Numbered from the stretch's first letter, positions 26,572 through 38,252 are shown. The stretch is DNA of 64,000 bases from Climacium dendroides (GCA_950106755.1 OX467089.1:27633345-27697344); one strand, 5' to 3'. Numbers and translations: made by a program. The notes: a model not told the origin generated them from the sequence alone.

Positions 26572-27364
26572 AACGATGCCTTTTATAGATCGACATGAAT
26601 TGTGCTCAAAAACCTCAAATTTCATAGGGCCTAATTCTGCAACAAGGACCTAATCCCCAAAGGACATTACTCGGATAAAATCTCATACTTACAACATAAA
26701 ACTCGTGGCAGGTGACAGAAGAAAATTCATAGTAGATCATGAAATTTAGGTAGCAATTTGATCAAGGTACTCTTCGTCAAGGCCACCTGAGTCGTTAACA
26801 TTGCCAAATATAACTGCCAATCCCTCCCCTCTCTGTCGCTATCTCTATCTTCCTCCTCGTCCTCATCATAATTCCTTTCACAATACAATTTCCCCACATA
26901 AGACACACTTCACAAATCCTCTTAAAGATCATTCAGTTTAATCACACCACATGAATAACATCAGGAAACGGCGTTCTACAAGTGCTCCTCTTGTTCTTAG
27001 GGTGAATCTCTCCTAAGCTCTTCCTTCCGACTCAAGTCAGTGACTATTGCCATACCGGCCAATTTGATATAACCCTGCTTATCTTTCAACTTCAGACATC
27101 CACACCCTCATACCTCCCTACACAAATCCCTCTATCCAAAACTACACTTGGCTCCAAAACACAAAATGAACAAACGTAGCGTTTGATGCGTAGAAACACA
27201 CCTCCCATCAACTGCTGTACTTATTGTAGTCCACCTAGACCACATATTGATTCATCAACTGTAGCAACGTATCCAAACTTCCGTATTTGGTCTTGTCTCC
27301 CTTCAACCAATTCTGAAAACCAGTACTTTCATATTTGTCCAAAGGCACACATGAACATAGCTTA
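26571..27364. repeat. Dispersed repeat block, copy B (partner at 7963-8766)
   Basis: Near-identical to 7963-8766, including the terminal 40-odd codons (antisense) of the Crinkler-like gene fragment, after which similarity stops at 27364. Carries no intact gene. Confidence 0.85.
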
Positions 27365-27554
27365 TGTAGGCACAAATGATCAATTTTGGCAATTTGGATT
27401 TTGACTACAACCCTTAGATCGTTCCTTCATTTGGTCCAATATTCATATCGTTTAGGGTTGAGTTGTTGAAATTAAATTGAATTTTTGAATGAGTTAAGTT
27501 GCTAAATTTCAATTGAGTTCCTAAATGAGTTAAGTTGCTAAATTTGATGTTGGA

Positions 27555-28151
27555 CTTGGGGGGTGCACTACAAAAGAAGTTCATGGGTGAGGAGCGACCA
27601 AATTTTGGACCCCTTATATTATATCCTATAATTTTATTTTTTTTCTAAAAAAAATATGATTAGATTTTCCTACTTTGAAAGTTGTTGTTTTAAAATAGGA
27701 AAATCTAATTTCCTTATTGGTATTTTTTATGTTAAAATAATTAGTTACAAATTTTAGAAGAAAAAAGATACATTGTAAAGCTAAAAATAACTTTCACACT
27801 CCTATATTATATAAGAAAAAAAATTGAAAAATGAAAAAAAAATTCTATAAAATAGCTTTCTACTGAAAGTTTATTTTGGCTGAAGATTGATACAATAGTT
27901 ATTTTCATGTAAATATTTTAGTTGAAAAACATGCCATTTTAGTTCATTTTTCAATCCTTTCCAAACAATATATCACATGTTATTTAGGATTGAAATTTTT
28001 GGCAATAGAAACCTATAGACATTGTTAAACAAAGCTCAAAATTGTAGGTTGAAATTATGGTTTATTAGAAAGTAATTAGGAAAAGTAGAAATGGGTAGTT
28101 AGGGTTTGGTTGCTCCTCACCCATGAACTTCCTTTGTAATGCACTCCCCTA
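27555..28151. mobile_element. Mutator-type MITE, 597 bp, 9-bp target duplication
   Basis: Long terminal inverted repeats of about 42 bp: the left begins ggggggtgcactacaaaaga, the right inverse ggggagtgcattacaaagga. The 9-bp word gatgttgga lies immediately outside both ends (27546-27554 and 28152-28160). A 9-bp duplication with long inverted repeats is the hallmark of Mutator-like elements. The AT-rich interior has no transposase. Confidence 0.85.
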
Positions 28152-28459
28152 GATGTTGGAATGCTTGTTGGGATGATTATGAGTATAGTAAAGTTTTAGG
28201 AGGGGCTTTCAAATTTGGTGGAGGATTTGGGCCTAATCTTCAATCAAATGAACAACCTCAAAATGAATCCACTTCAACACCGTTTGGATTCATGTCACCA
28301 AGTGGAATTGTTGATGACATTGCAGATGGCCAAGGGTCTAGTAGTTTCAACACAACATTGGATGGTGGCGAGGGGTGGAATTTGAACTCTAAGATCCAGT
28401 TTGATAGCCAAGGTAGGCACAATATAGTAGACTTAGGTGATGACTTGGATAGTGATTAA
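28152..28459 (+). pseudogene. Orphan coding-like fragment interrupted by the MITE
   Basis: The open frame ending at 28459 has its first few codons inside the MITE end. The rest is compositionally protein-like: Gly/Ser/Asn/Asp-rich, with a GGGFGPN patch and an acidic C-terminus (LGDDLDSD). Beyond the TAA the same frame runs on with protein-like sequence (IDLTLNGLTYPH) to about 28600, suggesting the stop is secondary. No family is recognised; a transposase tail is possible. Confidence 0.3.
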
Positions 28460-28625
28460 GACATTGTGGATGAAGTTAAACCAAACATGCCAATTTCATG
28501 GCATGTATTAGGACAACAAGGTGAAGAGTTAGAGAATGAAGAATGTAGTGGTGTAGACATAGATTTGACCTTGAATGGTCTAACCTACCCTCATTGATAG
28601 TACCTTGGAGGTAGAATGATGTAAT

Positions 28626-29460
28626 ATCACTACTAGAAATTTCAGCAATTTCAGTCGATTCAGTCGCGTTGATTTGGCCATTTTTTGACGGAAATTTACT
28701 GAAATCAACAGAAATTTGGCATGAAATTGGCATGTTTGGTTTCATTATCTATATTTATTGTGAGCATTTCTAGTCTTCCACTGCAAATCTTTTTGACTTG
28801 TGTACTTCCAATAAAGAATACCAATGTTGGATTTATAAAGCAATACTAAGTTTGGATGGAATAAATCTCTATTTCCTTTATGGCAAATTGTCTCTTCCAT
28901 TTTGGGACTAGGATGAGATTTTCACTTAATTTCTTTTGGAGGTCTTACTAATTCACCAAAAAGACATTTAAACTTATAATTTGAAATTAGGACTCATCAA
29001 TTGTCCACAAAAACATTTAAATTAAAAAAAAATTTGATTCCTAATTGGGATCAAGAAGAGAGTTGAATTTTTTTTCTTGGTCCCATTTTGGAACCAAGAA
29101 GAGATTTAAACTCTTTTTAGTTTTTCATGGACTTATCATTTGACCAAAAATCAACTTAAACTTTCAATTTGAAATTAGGACTCATCAATTGACCAAGATA
29201 GTGAAGACAATATGAGAATAGAGTGAATTTGTGTAGATTTACAATCCCTAAACCAAAATAGTACTCTTTTCCATATGAAATCATTGGATTTAGATGTTTC
29301 AAGTTTCATATTCATTAGAATTCATATTTAAAAAGAAAATACTATTTTGATCACTTTTGATTTGAATTCTGTTTAAACATGAAAGTGTGATTGGATAGGC
29401 TTGATTGGATACTTGATACAAAAAGTAAACTAGGCCAATGCCAAAAATAAATTAGGTGAT
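28626..29460. other. AT-rich sequence starting with a CACTA-like terminus
   Basis: cactactagaaatttc at 28628 matches the common end of CACTA-derived MITEs, but no matching right end was found. The rest holds two direct near-repeats (gactcatcaattg with flanks, about 28990 and 29180) and no gene. Confidence 0.4.
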
Positions 29461-29462
29461 TG

Positions 29463-29760
29463 CCTCAATGCTCCCTCAACCTATTTTGAGATAGTTTTGA
29501 AGTCCACCTCAATGCTCCCTCAACCCATTTTAAGGTAACTTTGAGGTTCACCTCAATGCTCCTTCAACCCATTTTGAGGTAACTTTGAGGTCCACCTCAA
29601 TGCTTCCTCAAACCAAGCCTCAAGTTTGAGATAGCTTTGAGGTCCACCTCAATGCTCCCTCAACCCATTTTGAGGTAGCTTTGAGGTTCACCTCAATGCT
29701 CTCTAAACTTATTTTGAGAGTGCTTTGAGGTTTAACTCAATGCTCTTTCAATGCCATTTT
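29463..29760. repeat. 44-bp minisatellite, about seven copies
   Basis: cctcaatgctccctcaaccc recurs at 29463, 29507, 29551, 29595, 29647, 29691 and, degenerate, 29735. The spacing is 44 bp except one 52-bp step. Each unit has inverse halves (cctcaa and ttgagg), so the array can form repeated hairpins. Confidence 0.9.
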
Positions 29761-30671
29761 TTTTAATTTTTGAGTTCAAATCTTCGTAAATTAATTTTTT
29801 TAGTATTGTACAAAGATTTTGTTGATGTTTTATTTTTCAATTATATTTTTCAATGAATTCCAAAAACAAATTAAAAAATCATTTTTAAATGGCAACATGT
29901 GCCATGCCACATGATCTAATCATTAAAATTAGATTGGGGCCTAGAGAAGGCTTCTTTTATTTGAAAAGTTGTAAATAATGATGATTAGCTGAATATTAAA
30001 TAAAAAATAGTCTGTTTTGTCAAAAATTAAAAATTAAAAATAATATTTGCAAACTAATGCTAATTAACTAGTTCATGCAAAATAACTAGTTAAGCTCAAT
30101 AAACTAGTAACTAGTTGCTGCCAAGTAACTAGTGAATGCCAAGTAACTAGTTAATGTCAAATAACTAGGGTTTGGTTGTATTTACCGAATCAAATTTTAT
30201 GATTATTTTGAAGAAAGAGAGCATATCATACTTATTTTTCTTTGCTATGGTGTTCTACCTACATACTAATGCTTGAGTTTTTCTTGTATATTTGCACTCT
30301 TTGATTCTCCCACAATGTAAGACTATTTATATTTACACAACAAAAATATATAGTTTTTTTTCAATAATATTTAAAAATTAAAAAAATATGATTGTAAGCA
30401 ACAAATCTTATTTTTCATAAAATTAAATATAATAAATTAATATTTATAAAATATAAATTATATAGTAATATAAAATAATAATAATAATAATAATAATAAA
30501 ATAAAATTATTTATACAAAATTATAAATTATTTTGAGTGGAGAAAATTTAAAAATTAAACATTATTTATTTATTTATTTATATTATTATTATATTAAATA
30601 AGTATTTTTTCAAAAATATATATGTTGGATATTGTTGTATAGAATTATTTTTTTAATATGGAAGATCTTAA
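29761..30671. other. AT-rich spacer with aactagt repeats and an ATA microsatellite
   Basis: At 30060-30170 the word aactagt recurs about seven times at irregular spacing. An (ATA)n run lies at 30475-30499. No gene. Confidence 0.6.
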
Positions 30672-32222
30672 AACAAAAGTTTTGGAAACCATGTTATAAG
30701 TGTAAAATATCTTGAAGAAAGTAATATACTTGAACTTGATTATGGAGGTAAGAAAGTTAAAGGTTGTTTGTTTGCAAATCAAAATTGTAAAGATTTTTTT
30801 TTAAAACTATACATTTTGCCATGTGCTCATACAATAAAAAAGGGAAATTACTTTGATAAAATTTTTAAATCAAAACCTAAAAATGCACAAAATCCAAGTG
30901 AAAAGCAATATTTATATAGAAACCATTGTCACAAAATTTGTGATATTTGCTTCAAAGATTTATGAGAAGATAACATTATTTGCAAAAAATGTGCTATACC
31001 AAATACCTTCGAAATGCATCAATATTGCAAAAGAGAGATGAATCTATGGATGTGTGGTGTATTTCCTATTTCTAATATAAAAAAATTCTACAAATTATTT
31101 GAAGAAACATCTAAATATATTAAAAGCCAAAAAGATTCTAAACGATTTGTTCTTAAATGTAAAATAGAAGAAAATAATTTTATAAGTAAAATTTTACAAC
31201 ATTTTGGTATAGAAAAAAAGGTTACTATTCACATATGTTTTTCTAATGTACCTAATAAATGTAAACTTGATGAAGAACCATCCAAAATATGTAAAAAAAG
31301 GAAGATTTTATTAAATTCAAAAAACAAAGGCAAGGAAAAAGTGAATGATGAAGAAAATGATGATAAAAATGAATATCTTTTTTGGATTCATCCTAAATAT
31401 AGTGACACTTGGGAAAATAATTTTTCAATGGAAAGCATCAGAAGTACCACCGTTGAATCTTTATTAGTTATAAATGGAGATTTAGTTCTTAAAATTCAAA
31501 TTATGGATTACAATGAATTAACAATAGAGTATGTTTTTGTATTATATACCACATGTGGTAGAAAAGCCTTTATACAACAACACATTAATTTTATTAAATG
31601 TTTATTATAAAAATTATCTTTATAAAGGCAAAAGTGGTAAAGATGAAAAATGAGGCAACTACTTATCTATTAGCCATGGATATGGATCACATGGGGGTCC
31701 TAATGTACTTGGAAATGTTTGTCAATTTCATCTTACCTCCAAATCCCATTCTAAAAAATATGCTTGGAGAACTATAGGCGATATAATAGCAAGCAATATT
31801 TGGAGGTACATGTTCAAATTTGGTAAATCTTTTAACCATTTTTTTTCAAATCAATTTGCCAAATTAAAATGTATTGCTATTGGACAAGTTGATAATTTAA
31901 CAAATGTGCACTTTATGCATATTTCCAAAAATTCAAAAATCAAGCCACATATAGATGTAGGTGACAAAGAAGCCTCTATTATAACATGGTTCAACAATGA
32001 AAATATTGAGGGAGGGAATTTTGCTATCCACCAATTGTGGGATAAATTTTGCACATCAAATAGAGCCGGTACCATCAAATGGAGTGGGTATTATTTTGAG
32101 GTCAGAACATTTAGTTTATGGAACTTTAGAATTTAAATATCCAAAAATAGACATATATAAAAACTTCAAATTAGGAGTAGCACTTGTCAATAAAAAAAAC
32201 ATTTGCACTGGACTAATCAATT
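30672..32222 (+). pseudogene. Zinc-cluster plus 2OG-Fe(II) dioxygenase of TET/JBP type, broken
   Basis: The reading frame opens at 30672. Near 30925-31060 it encodes a zinc-binding cluster (CDIC, CKKC, HQYC, then WMC) in PHD-like order, with an in-frame TGA (30963-30965) inside it. A Lys/Glu-rich middle follows. The frame shifts near 31608 and continues through a TGA at 31651 to a double-stranded beta-helix core: HID near 31950 (the HxD iron ligands), IEGGNFAIHQ, then RSEHLVYGTLEF near 32098, which supplies the distal His; a second shift lies near 32085. TET/JBP enzymes oxidise 5-methylcytosine or thymine in DNA, and fungal relatives ride in KDZ transposons. Two TGA stops sit where CGA (Arg) would fit. 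An AlkB-like or other 2OG oxygenase is the alternative. Confidence 0.55.
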
Positions 32223-32224
32223 AA

Positions 32225-32841
32225 AAAAAGGGAAAGAAAACTACCTACATTTAGTAAAGAGTATTGGTCATCTATCACCTATGAATATGATGAAGATTTT
32301 TGAAAAAATTCAAATGATTAAAAGATTTTAGTAGTAGTTTTTTATATTAGAGTATCTAGAATCAATATTATTTTCTTTGATAAATATCAAATACATTCTA
32401 ACTTCACCAAATTGTTGCCTAAATCACTTGTTTTGACATATTCAAGCATTTAGAATGATTTGCAACTTCGCCTAAGGTTTTCTTTCATTTAAATATAAAA
32501 AATGGATGGAATGAGGCCATGGCCTTCTAAAGTATAGCACTTGCTGTACTTTATTTTTCAACAGTGTTTCCGCTTTACCAACTTATCTGCTGTACTTTAT
32601 TTTTCAATAGTGTTCCCACTTCACCAACTTATTGCATAATTGAATTTCTTTGACAAATTCAAGCATCTATCGATAATTGCAACTTAGCCTAAGGATTTAT
32701 TTGATAATTCCAACTTAGCCTAAGGTTTTCTTTAATTTTATTACATACAAAATAAATGGAATTGTGGCCATGGTCCTCTAAAGTATAGCACTTTCCATTT
32801 GTTGATTGATTTTCTTTATTTAATGAAGTGTTGATTCTACA
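32225..32841. other. AT-rich spacer with a local direct repeat
   Basis: tgctgtactttatttttcaa and its flanks occur twice (about 32541 and 32589), and aacttagcctaaggttttct and relatives recur around 32465-32735. No gene. Confidence 0.5.
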
Positions 32842-33582
32842 AAGACCTACAACACCATGCACTTCAATTTGAACCGCCCTTCTCCTTGCAAAAGCCTTTA
32901 CGTAGCTCCTCATGTTTTGACCCAACTAAATTTTTATTTTTAGCCTAAAATAATGCACCACCTCAAAGATGATTCTAACTGCTTTCCAAAAATGCCTTTT
33001 TAATTTTCATCTAAAATTAAAAATAGTGGCAATGGATGGATGAAGTTTGGATTTCCAAACTTCATCCGCTTGTAACTCATACATACAATGTCCAACCAAG
33101 AAGTGCCACATCATCCTAGAATCCTGTGGAAAGGACCTACAACACCCTACCCTTTGAATTCAATTGCCCATCTCCATGCAAAAGTGTTTACGTAGCCCCT
33201 CATGATTCGACCCCAACAAATTTTTATTTTTGGCCTGTAGTAAATGTACCACCTCGAAGATGCTTTTAAACCCTTTCCAAGAATGTCTTTTTTTTTTCAT
33301 CTCATACTAAAAAAACCAGCAGTGGATGGATGAAGTTTGGATTTCCAAACTTTATCTGCTAGTAACTCGTGCATGCAATGTCCAACCAAGAAGTGCTACA
33401 TCATCCTAGAATCCCATGGAAAGAACCTACAACACCATGCCCTTTGAATTCAATTGCCCTTTTCCATGCAAAAGCGATTACATAGCCCCTCACAATTCGA
33501 CCCTAGTAAATTTCTATTTTTGGCCTATAATAAATGCACCACCTCGAAGATGCTTTTAAATCCTTCCCGAATATGTCTTTTA
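32842..33582. repeat. 290-bp satellite, array 2
   Basis: A partial monomer (32842-33037), a full one (33038-33327) and a third running to about 33582, with the same hairpin start and conserved middle as array 1. The right border, where the satellite passes into the cacttacg segment, is equivalent to the border at 26126. Confidence 0.85.
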
Positions 33583-34104
33583 CACTTACGGTGGATATTA
33601 GTTTGACTGCAAAAAAGGCATTGCAATGCAGATGGGAAAAGAAGGTTTGTCAGATTTGGTATAAATGAAAGACTTTTTGTAGTAAAAAAAAGTGCCTATG
33701 TCATGTGGTGATTGATTTTGAGTGATTCAAAATCTGACGTGGATATTCAATTTCAACGTTTCCTTGTCTGAGAATCACCCTATTTTATGTTATGGAGATG
33801 GAAGAAAGCAGAAACTTTTAAAGCTTATTTTTGATATCTTTACTTTTGGAGAATGTCTTTGATTATGTATTCTATAACCAAATTGATGGAGGCTTTGTGG
33901 ATGATTCATTTCAACTGTATACCGTTGTTCAATCCCAACAAAAAGGACTTCGGTGAATCATAAGAGCTAAATGCTGCACTTTCACCGACACAATATGTTC
34001 AATTAGGAACGAGCTTCAAGAAAATAGCTTCAGGTAAGGTTGTACTCGAGACAACCTCAAAAGAGAAGAACTCATTTGCAGATTTGGGCCACAAAAAGAG
34101 AGAA
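33583..34104. repeat. Dispersed segment, copy 2, abutting the aspartic protease gene
   Basis: Partner of 26126-26571 with an extra block of about 70 bp around 33760-33830. Ends in agagagaac at 34104-34105, inside the first recognisable protease exon. Either the protease 5' end was captured by the repeat family or the repeat inserted there and replaced the gene's first exon. Confidence 0.8.
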
Positions 34105-36967
34105 CCAGCACAGGAGCCTTTCCACATCGAACAATGTGCGCACCAAATTGTCAGATGGCCTTGCCCGTCATGGGTAACCCTTCTGTGCCCTGCGCTTTCG
34201 TTTCAGTTTGGAGATTGCTCTCAGATAACCATCATTTGATGAAACTCTCATGAGAATTGGATCCACGACGTAGCGCTAACGATGGCTTAGGGTTTTGACC
34301 GTCCCTGCAGCTACTACACAACCACGGTGTACATCGGCTCGCCTCCACAGGCCTTCGCTCTGATTGTGGATACGGGAAGCACCATCACTTATGTGCCCTG
34401 TTCATCTTGCTCGCATTGTGGCTCCCATCAGGTCTGTACCTTACATTCCTTTGCACTACCTCAAAACCACTTCATTGCGGTCCTTCGTTGCAACTAGAGA
34501 CTGTTTGCCAAACTAGGATGGTATTATTTGCAGATACTATTTGCGTCACTTTATGCATATGTAGGCGTGTGACGCTTGGGACATGAACAGAGCTTTGGAG
34601 AGATCACTTTGGGAACAAGAGCATATCTGTTGGGATCAAATTTTTGTCACGATGCATGAATTTCGTATGCAATGTCAAAGTGGAGGTCGTTGTGGACCAC
34701 TGTTGGTGATAGGAGACAACCCCATTTCCATTCGAGATGAGTGACCGAAGACATTTAACAAGGCATGCTTACACCACTTGCTAATAAATCTACGCAAGTG
34801 CATGCATAGATGAGCTGCTGTGGGGAACATATGTCAGTACAGGAGCCAGGATTAGTTCCCTTTCGGTTTCAGTATCCTATACGTACCTTACAGATTAGTG
34901 AAGCCCTAATGCAGTCATGGAATTGTGCGTGCACAGGATCCAAGCTTCAAGCCCGAGGAATCGAACTCCTTCTCTACAATCCACTGCGATGACGGGGAAT
35001 GTGAAATGGGGTCTTGCGTCCGCAGTACTAATCTCTGTACCTACGCCAGACATTATGCAGAGCAGAGCTTCAGCAGCGGGTTTCTGGCTCGAGACTATGT
35101 GCGATACGGGACGAGCAGCTCAGATTACTCTCCTCGGCCGTTGGTGTTTGGTTGCGAGACTTCCGAGAGTGGGAACCTGTACTCGCAACATGCGGATGGG
35201 ATCATGGGCCTGGGCCGAGGATCTCTCAGTGTGGTGGATCAACTGATCGTGCAGGGTGCCATTGCAAGCACCTTCTCGCTGTGTTATGGAGGCATGGATG
35301 AGGACGGAGGAGCCATGATCTTGGGCGCTGTGCCTCCAATGGACGGAATGGTCTTCACACCATCGAATCCCTCTCGCAGGTCTGCTCCTAACAGATTGGT
35401 CGATATAATGTCTGAACAATATGAGAGTGCAATCGGTTACTTACTGTAAGCCATTCTTGACGTAGTGTCGTCAGTCTCTTGCTGTTGTGTACCTATCAAT
35501 CTGGTGTTCGGTGCAGTTTGTGTCATCATGTGGTATTCTGAAGGCAGCTTTTACTACAACATCGTTCTCAAGGAGATTTGGGTGAAAGGCAAGCCTCTGC
35601 CAGTGGAACCTGGTGTTTTTGATGGACGATATGGGACCGTCCTTCATAGCGGAACCACGTTCGCGTATCTTCCAGAGAAAGCATTCAATGTCTTCAAAGA
35701 TGCTGTAAGAACCTCGGATCTGCACTTATCTATCTTATTGCATCTGGGTTCATCCTGACTCAGTTTTAGTATATTGGCAACCAGGTGTTGTTTTTCATTG
35801 CAAATTTCAGAGGCTCCTCTGAAATGTAGTTGATGATTTTGTGAGTTTTTGACTGGGTATACTCCAATTTAAAGTTGTTGGGCAGTTTGTTCGCGGAGTG
35901 AAGGATCTTGAAGAAATAGATGGGCCTGATGCAAACTTCGAAGATATCTGCTATTCAGGTGCAGGAACGTAAGTGGATTCAACCCTGACTTTGTCAACAC
36001 AGAGTGCCAACATTTCTACTTGCAATGATATTTTTGGTATCTGATATATAGTTTCTTGTCGGTGAGAGCATACAACATGATGCAGTGACCCAGATATTTT
36101 AAGCTCCCACTTCCCATCAATCGATTTGGTATTCGGAGACGATAAGACGGTTTCTTTGGCTGCAGAGAATTACCTTTTTAGGGTACTTTTTCGAACCTTC
36201 TATTTCCTTGCTTCATCTCATTTGGGGTGCTTGGAGTGGAGTTGATGAATTCTAGACTACACCTGAGGGAGAGGATACCCTGTCCGTCTCTTTAAGCACT
36301 CTAACCACAGCACTCGCTATAGAGCTGTGGAGAGATCACTGTGGGTACAAGAGCCAAGTCTGTTGAGATCAAATTTTCATCACTACATCTGAATTTCTTA
36401 TGCAATTTCAATATGGGAGGTTGTAGACTGCTATAAGTGGCAATACACAACCTCATTTCCCTTCAAAAACCAGTAGCCATAGACATTTAGTCATGCTTAC
36501 ACCGCTTGCTAATTGAAGCGTGAATAGATGAGTTGCTGCTTGTCACAGGGGTCAGCACAAGAGACCGTATTATATTAGCTCCCCCCTCACGGTTTTACAA
36601 TTCTCTACCTGATTGCAAAAAGACTGACTATCGTTACGAGGATTGATGGAGTGTGCATGTACGTGTACTACCCATCCAGCACACGACCCATCCAGGGGCG
36701 TACTGCTTGGGATTTTTCCAGAACGAAGATTCGACTACAATCCTTGGTGGGATCGTGACACGCAACATGCTGGTCACGTACGATCGAGAGAACGATCAGG
36801 TTGGCTTTCTCAGATCGAAGTGCACTGATCTGTGGAGGACCTTGTTGGAAAGCCCAGCCTCGGGGAATGACTCCTCCATCCCTCCTGTGACCCGAGCTGA
36901 CACAAACAATGTGTGGATCAGCCCTCCGATTCCAGTAGTGTACCCTCATGACCAGTTTCCTAATTGA
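34082..36967 (+). CDS. Pepsin-like (A1) aspartic protease, atypical second active site, 5' end missing
   Basis: Plant A1 protease of the secreted/membrane type related to Arabidopsis aspartic protease 36/39. Exons: 34082-34173 (start uncertain), 34311-34431, 34937-35379, 35548-35704, 35886-35968, 36086-36182, 36680-36967, with GT-AG borders and a continuous frame of about 427 codons. The first active site DTGS and the downstream Cys cluster (CSSCSHCGSH) are in exon 2. FGCETSESGNL and HADGIMGLGRG are in exon 3, and LGGIVTRNMLVTYDREND in the last. The second active site, normally DSGT, reads HSGT (about 35647-35658), which should abolish normal catalysis. No signal-peptide exon was found, and the protein stops soon after the catalytic fold without the usual C-terminal membrane segment. 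It may be a pseudoprotease or a decaying gene. Confidence 0.75.
34592..34850. repeat. Intronic repeat, copy 1 (partner at 36325-36570)
   Basis: Words such as ggagagatcact, gttgggatcaaat, gcatgcttacaccacttgct and gatgagctgctg recur in the same order at 36325-36570 within another intron of the same gene. The copies are clearly diverged. Confidence 0.75.
36325..36570. repeat. Intronic repeat, copy 2
   Basis: Partner of 34592-34850, in the last intron of the protease gene. Probably an old insertion family or an internal duplication. Confidence 0.75.
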
Positions 36968-37772
36968 TCCTCCGCTCCAGGCCGAACTTCTCCCCCAACC
37001 TTGAAGAATCACTCCGATTCTGTTGACGTGATTCCGCTGAAAGAAGTGGACACTTCAGATGCTTCCTCCTCACTTCTCCCTTTTCTGTTCACGGTGCGTT
37101 CCTTGAGACACTTACACATGCCATTGATACTCATCTTGGGCAACACATTCTGAATAGAGAGAGAGAGAGTCTCGGCTTGTTAATACGATTTTCTTATTCT
37201 ATTCTATTCAGTTGCTGAATCCCTGAATTATTACAAGAACACAACCTGAATTAGAATCCACCTACCCGAGGAGCTGATGGGAAGGAGTAGTTTCTACTAT
37301 TGTTTTGGTGCAGAAACGTGCGGTACAGCGTTCGGGATATTCTTGAGTTTTACCAGTTGATTCCCATATTGAAGTCGTTTTTCAAGTATGGAGCCCGGTT
37401 TTTTTCTTTCTTTTGCACTCTGAATAGGAATTTGAACCCCTGGAGGACAAAGGAGCCCACTTTGGGCTTTTAGAGAACTTGGGCAAGCTCTGTTGATTTC
37501 ATAATTTGGAAAGTTTTGCAGGAAATTTTTTGGATGGTGCTACTCATCATATTCTATGTGCAAAGCTTATCACAGTGGCACTGATCGACCCCGCAACGCA
37601 AACCTGCGTGAAAAGCCGTGTGAAAAGCTAACCCTCCAAAGTGTAGTAGGACTTGAATGACAATCAGATTCAGTAACTTCAAGTGGAAACAAAGCACTGT
37701 TAGCATGACCTTACGTCGCCTGAATGGGAGCGGTCTTCAACCTGATTTCTTTGCACTCTTTGTGAGTGCAGG
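36968..37772. other. 3' flank of the aspartic protease gene
   Basis: The first 110 bp remain GC-rich and may be 3' untranslated sequence or a lost continuation of the coding region. No other gene; a GA run lies near 37158. Confidence 0.5.
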
Positions 37773-37979
37773 TGTCGATGAAAGTTAGATGTTACCTCGA
37801 TGATAGGTATGTTGCACAGTAATCTCATTCATTGGTAGGTAGTCTCATTCTTGTACTTAAGCCGTTGGGCTTCCTGGTTACAATTATCTTAATACAATCA
37901 ACTCGTTGAGTATGTATGTATGGTGATCAGAGTGTTCTCTTTGCTGGAACCGTGATTTCTTCATCTCAGTGTTTTGACA
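37773..37979 (+). repeat. 5' LTR of the copia element
   Basis: Begins tgtcgatgaaagttagatg, ends tgttttgaca, and is followed at once by the primer-binding site. Short for a Copia LTR but within the known range. Confidence 0.85.
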
Positions 37980-37990
37980 TGGTATCAGAG
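37980..37990 (+). other. Primer-binding site (initiator tRNA-Met)
   Basis: TGGTATCAGAG directly after the LTR is the standard Copia site complementary to the 3' end of initiator methionine tRNA. Confidence 0.9.
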
Positions 37991-38252
37991 TAGGTTGTGA
38001 TTCTTGTGAAACTATCTATGTGTATTTCTGAATGACGTTAGTTCTGTACCGATCAACTTCTTGAACGCTATAGACTGGAATACGAAACGTTTCGATTATT
38101 GATTGTAGTCAGGTAGCAAGTGATCAATCAGCAGCTTATCTCAAAGTTTTGACAGTATCCGTTTAGTCCTCACTCCCTGTTAAAGTGTTTCATCTGTCCA
38201 CGCTTTATTTTCACTCATTTTCCGTTCTACTTCCTATCAGACATTTTTTCAG

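Noticed and set aside
34034..34081. 48-bp intron with a consensus-like donor upstream of the first protease exon
   Set aside because: The sequence before the donor has a stop in the frame needed to join the exon.
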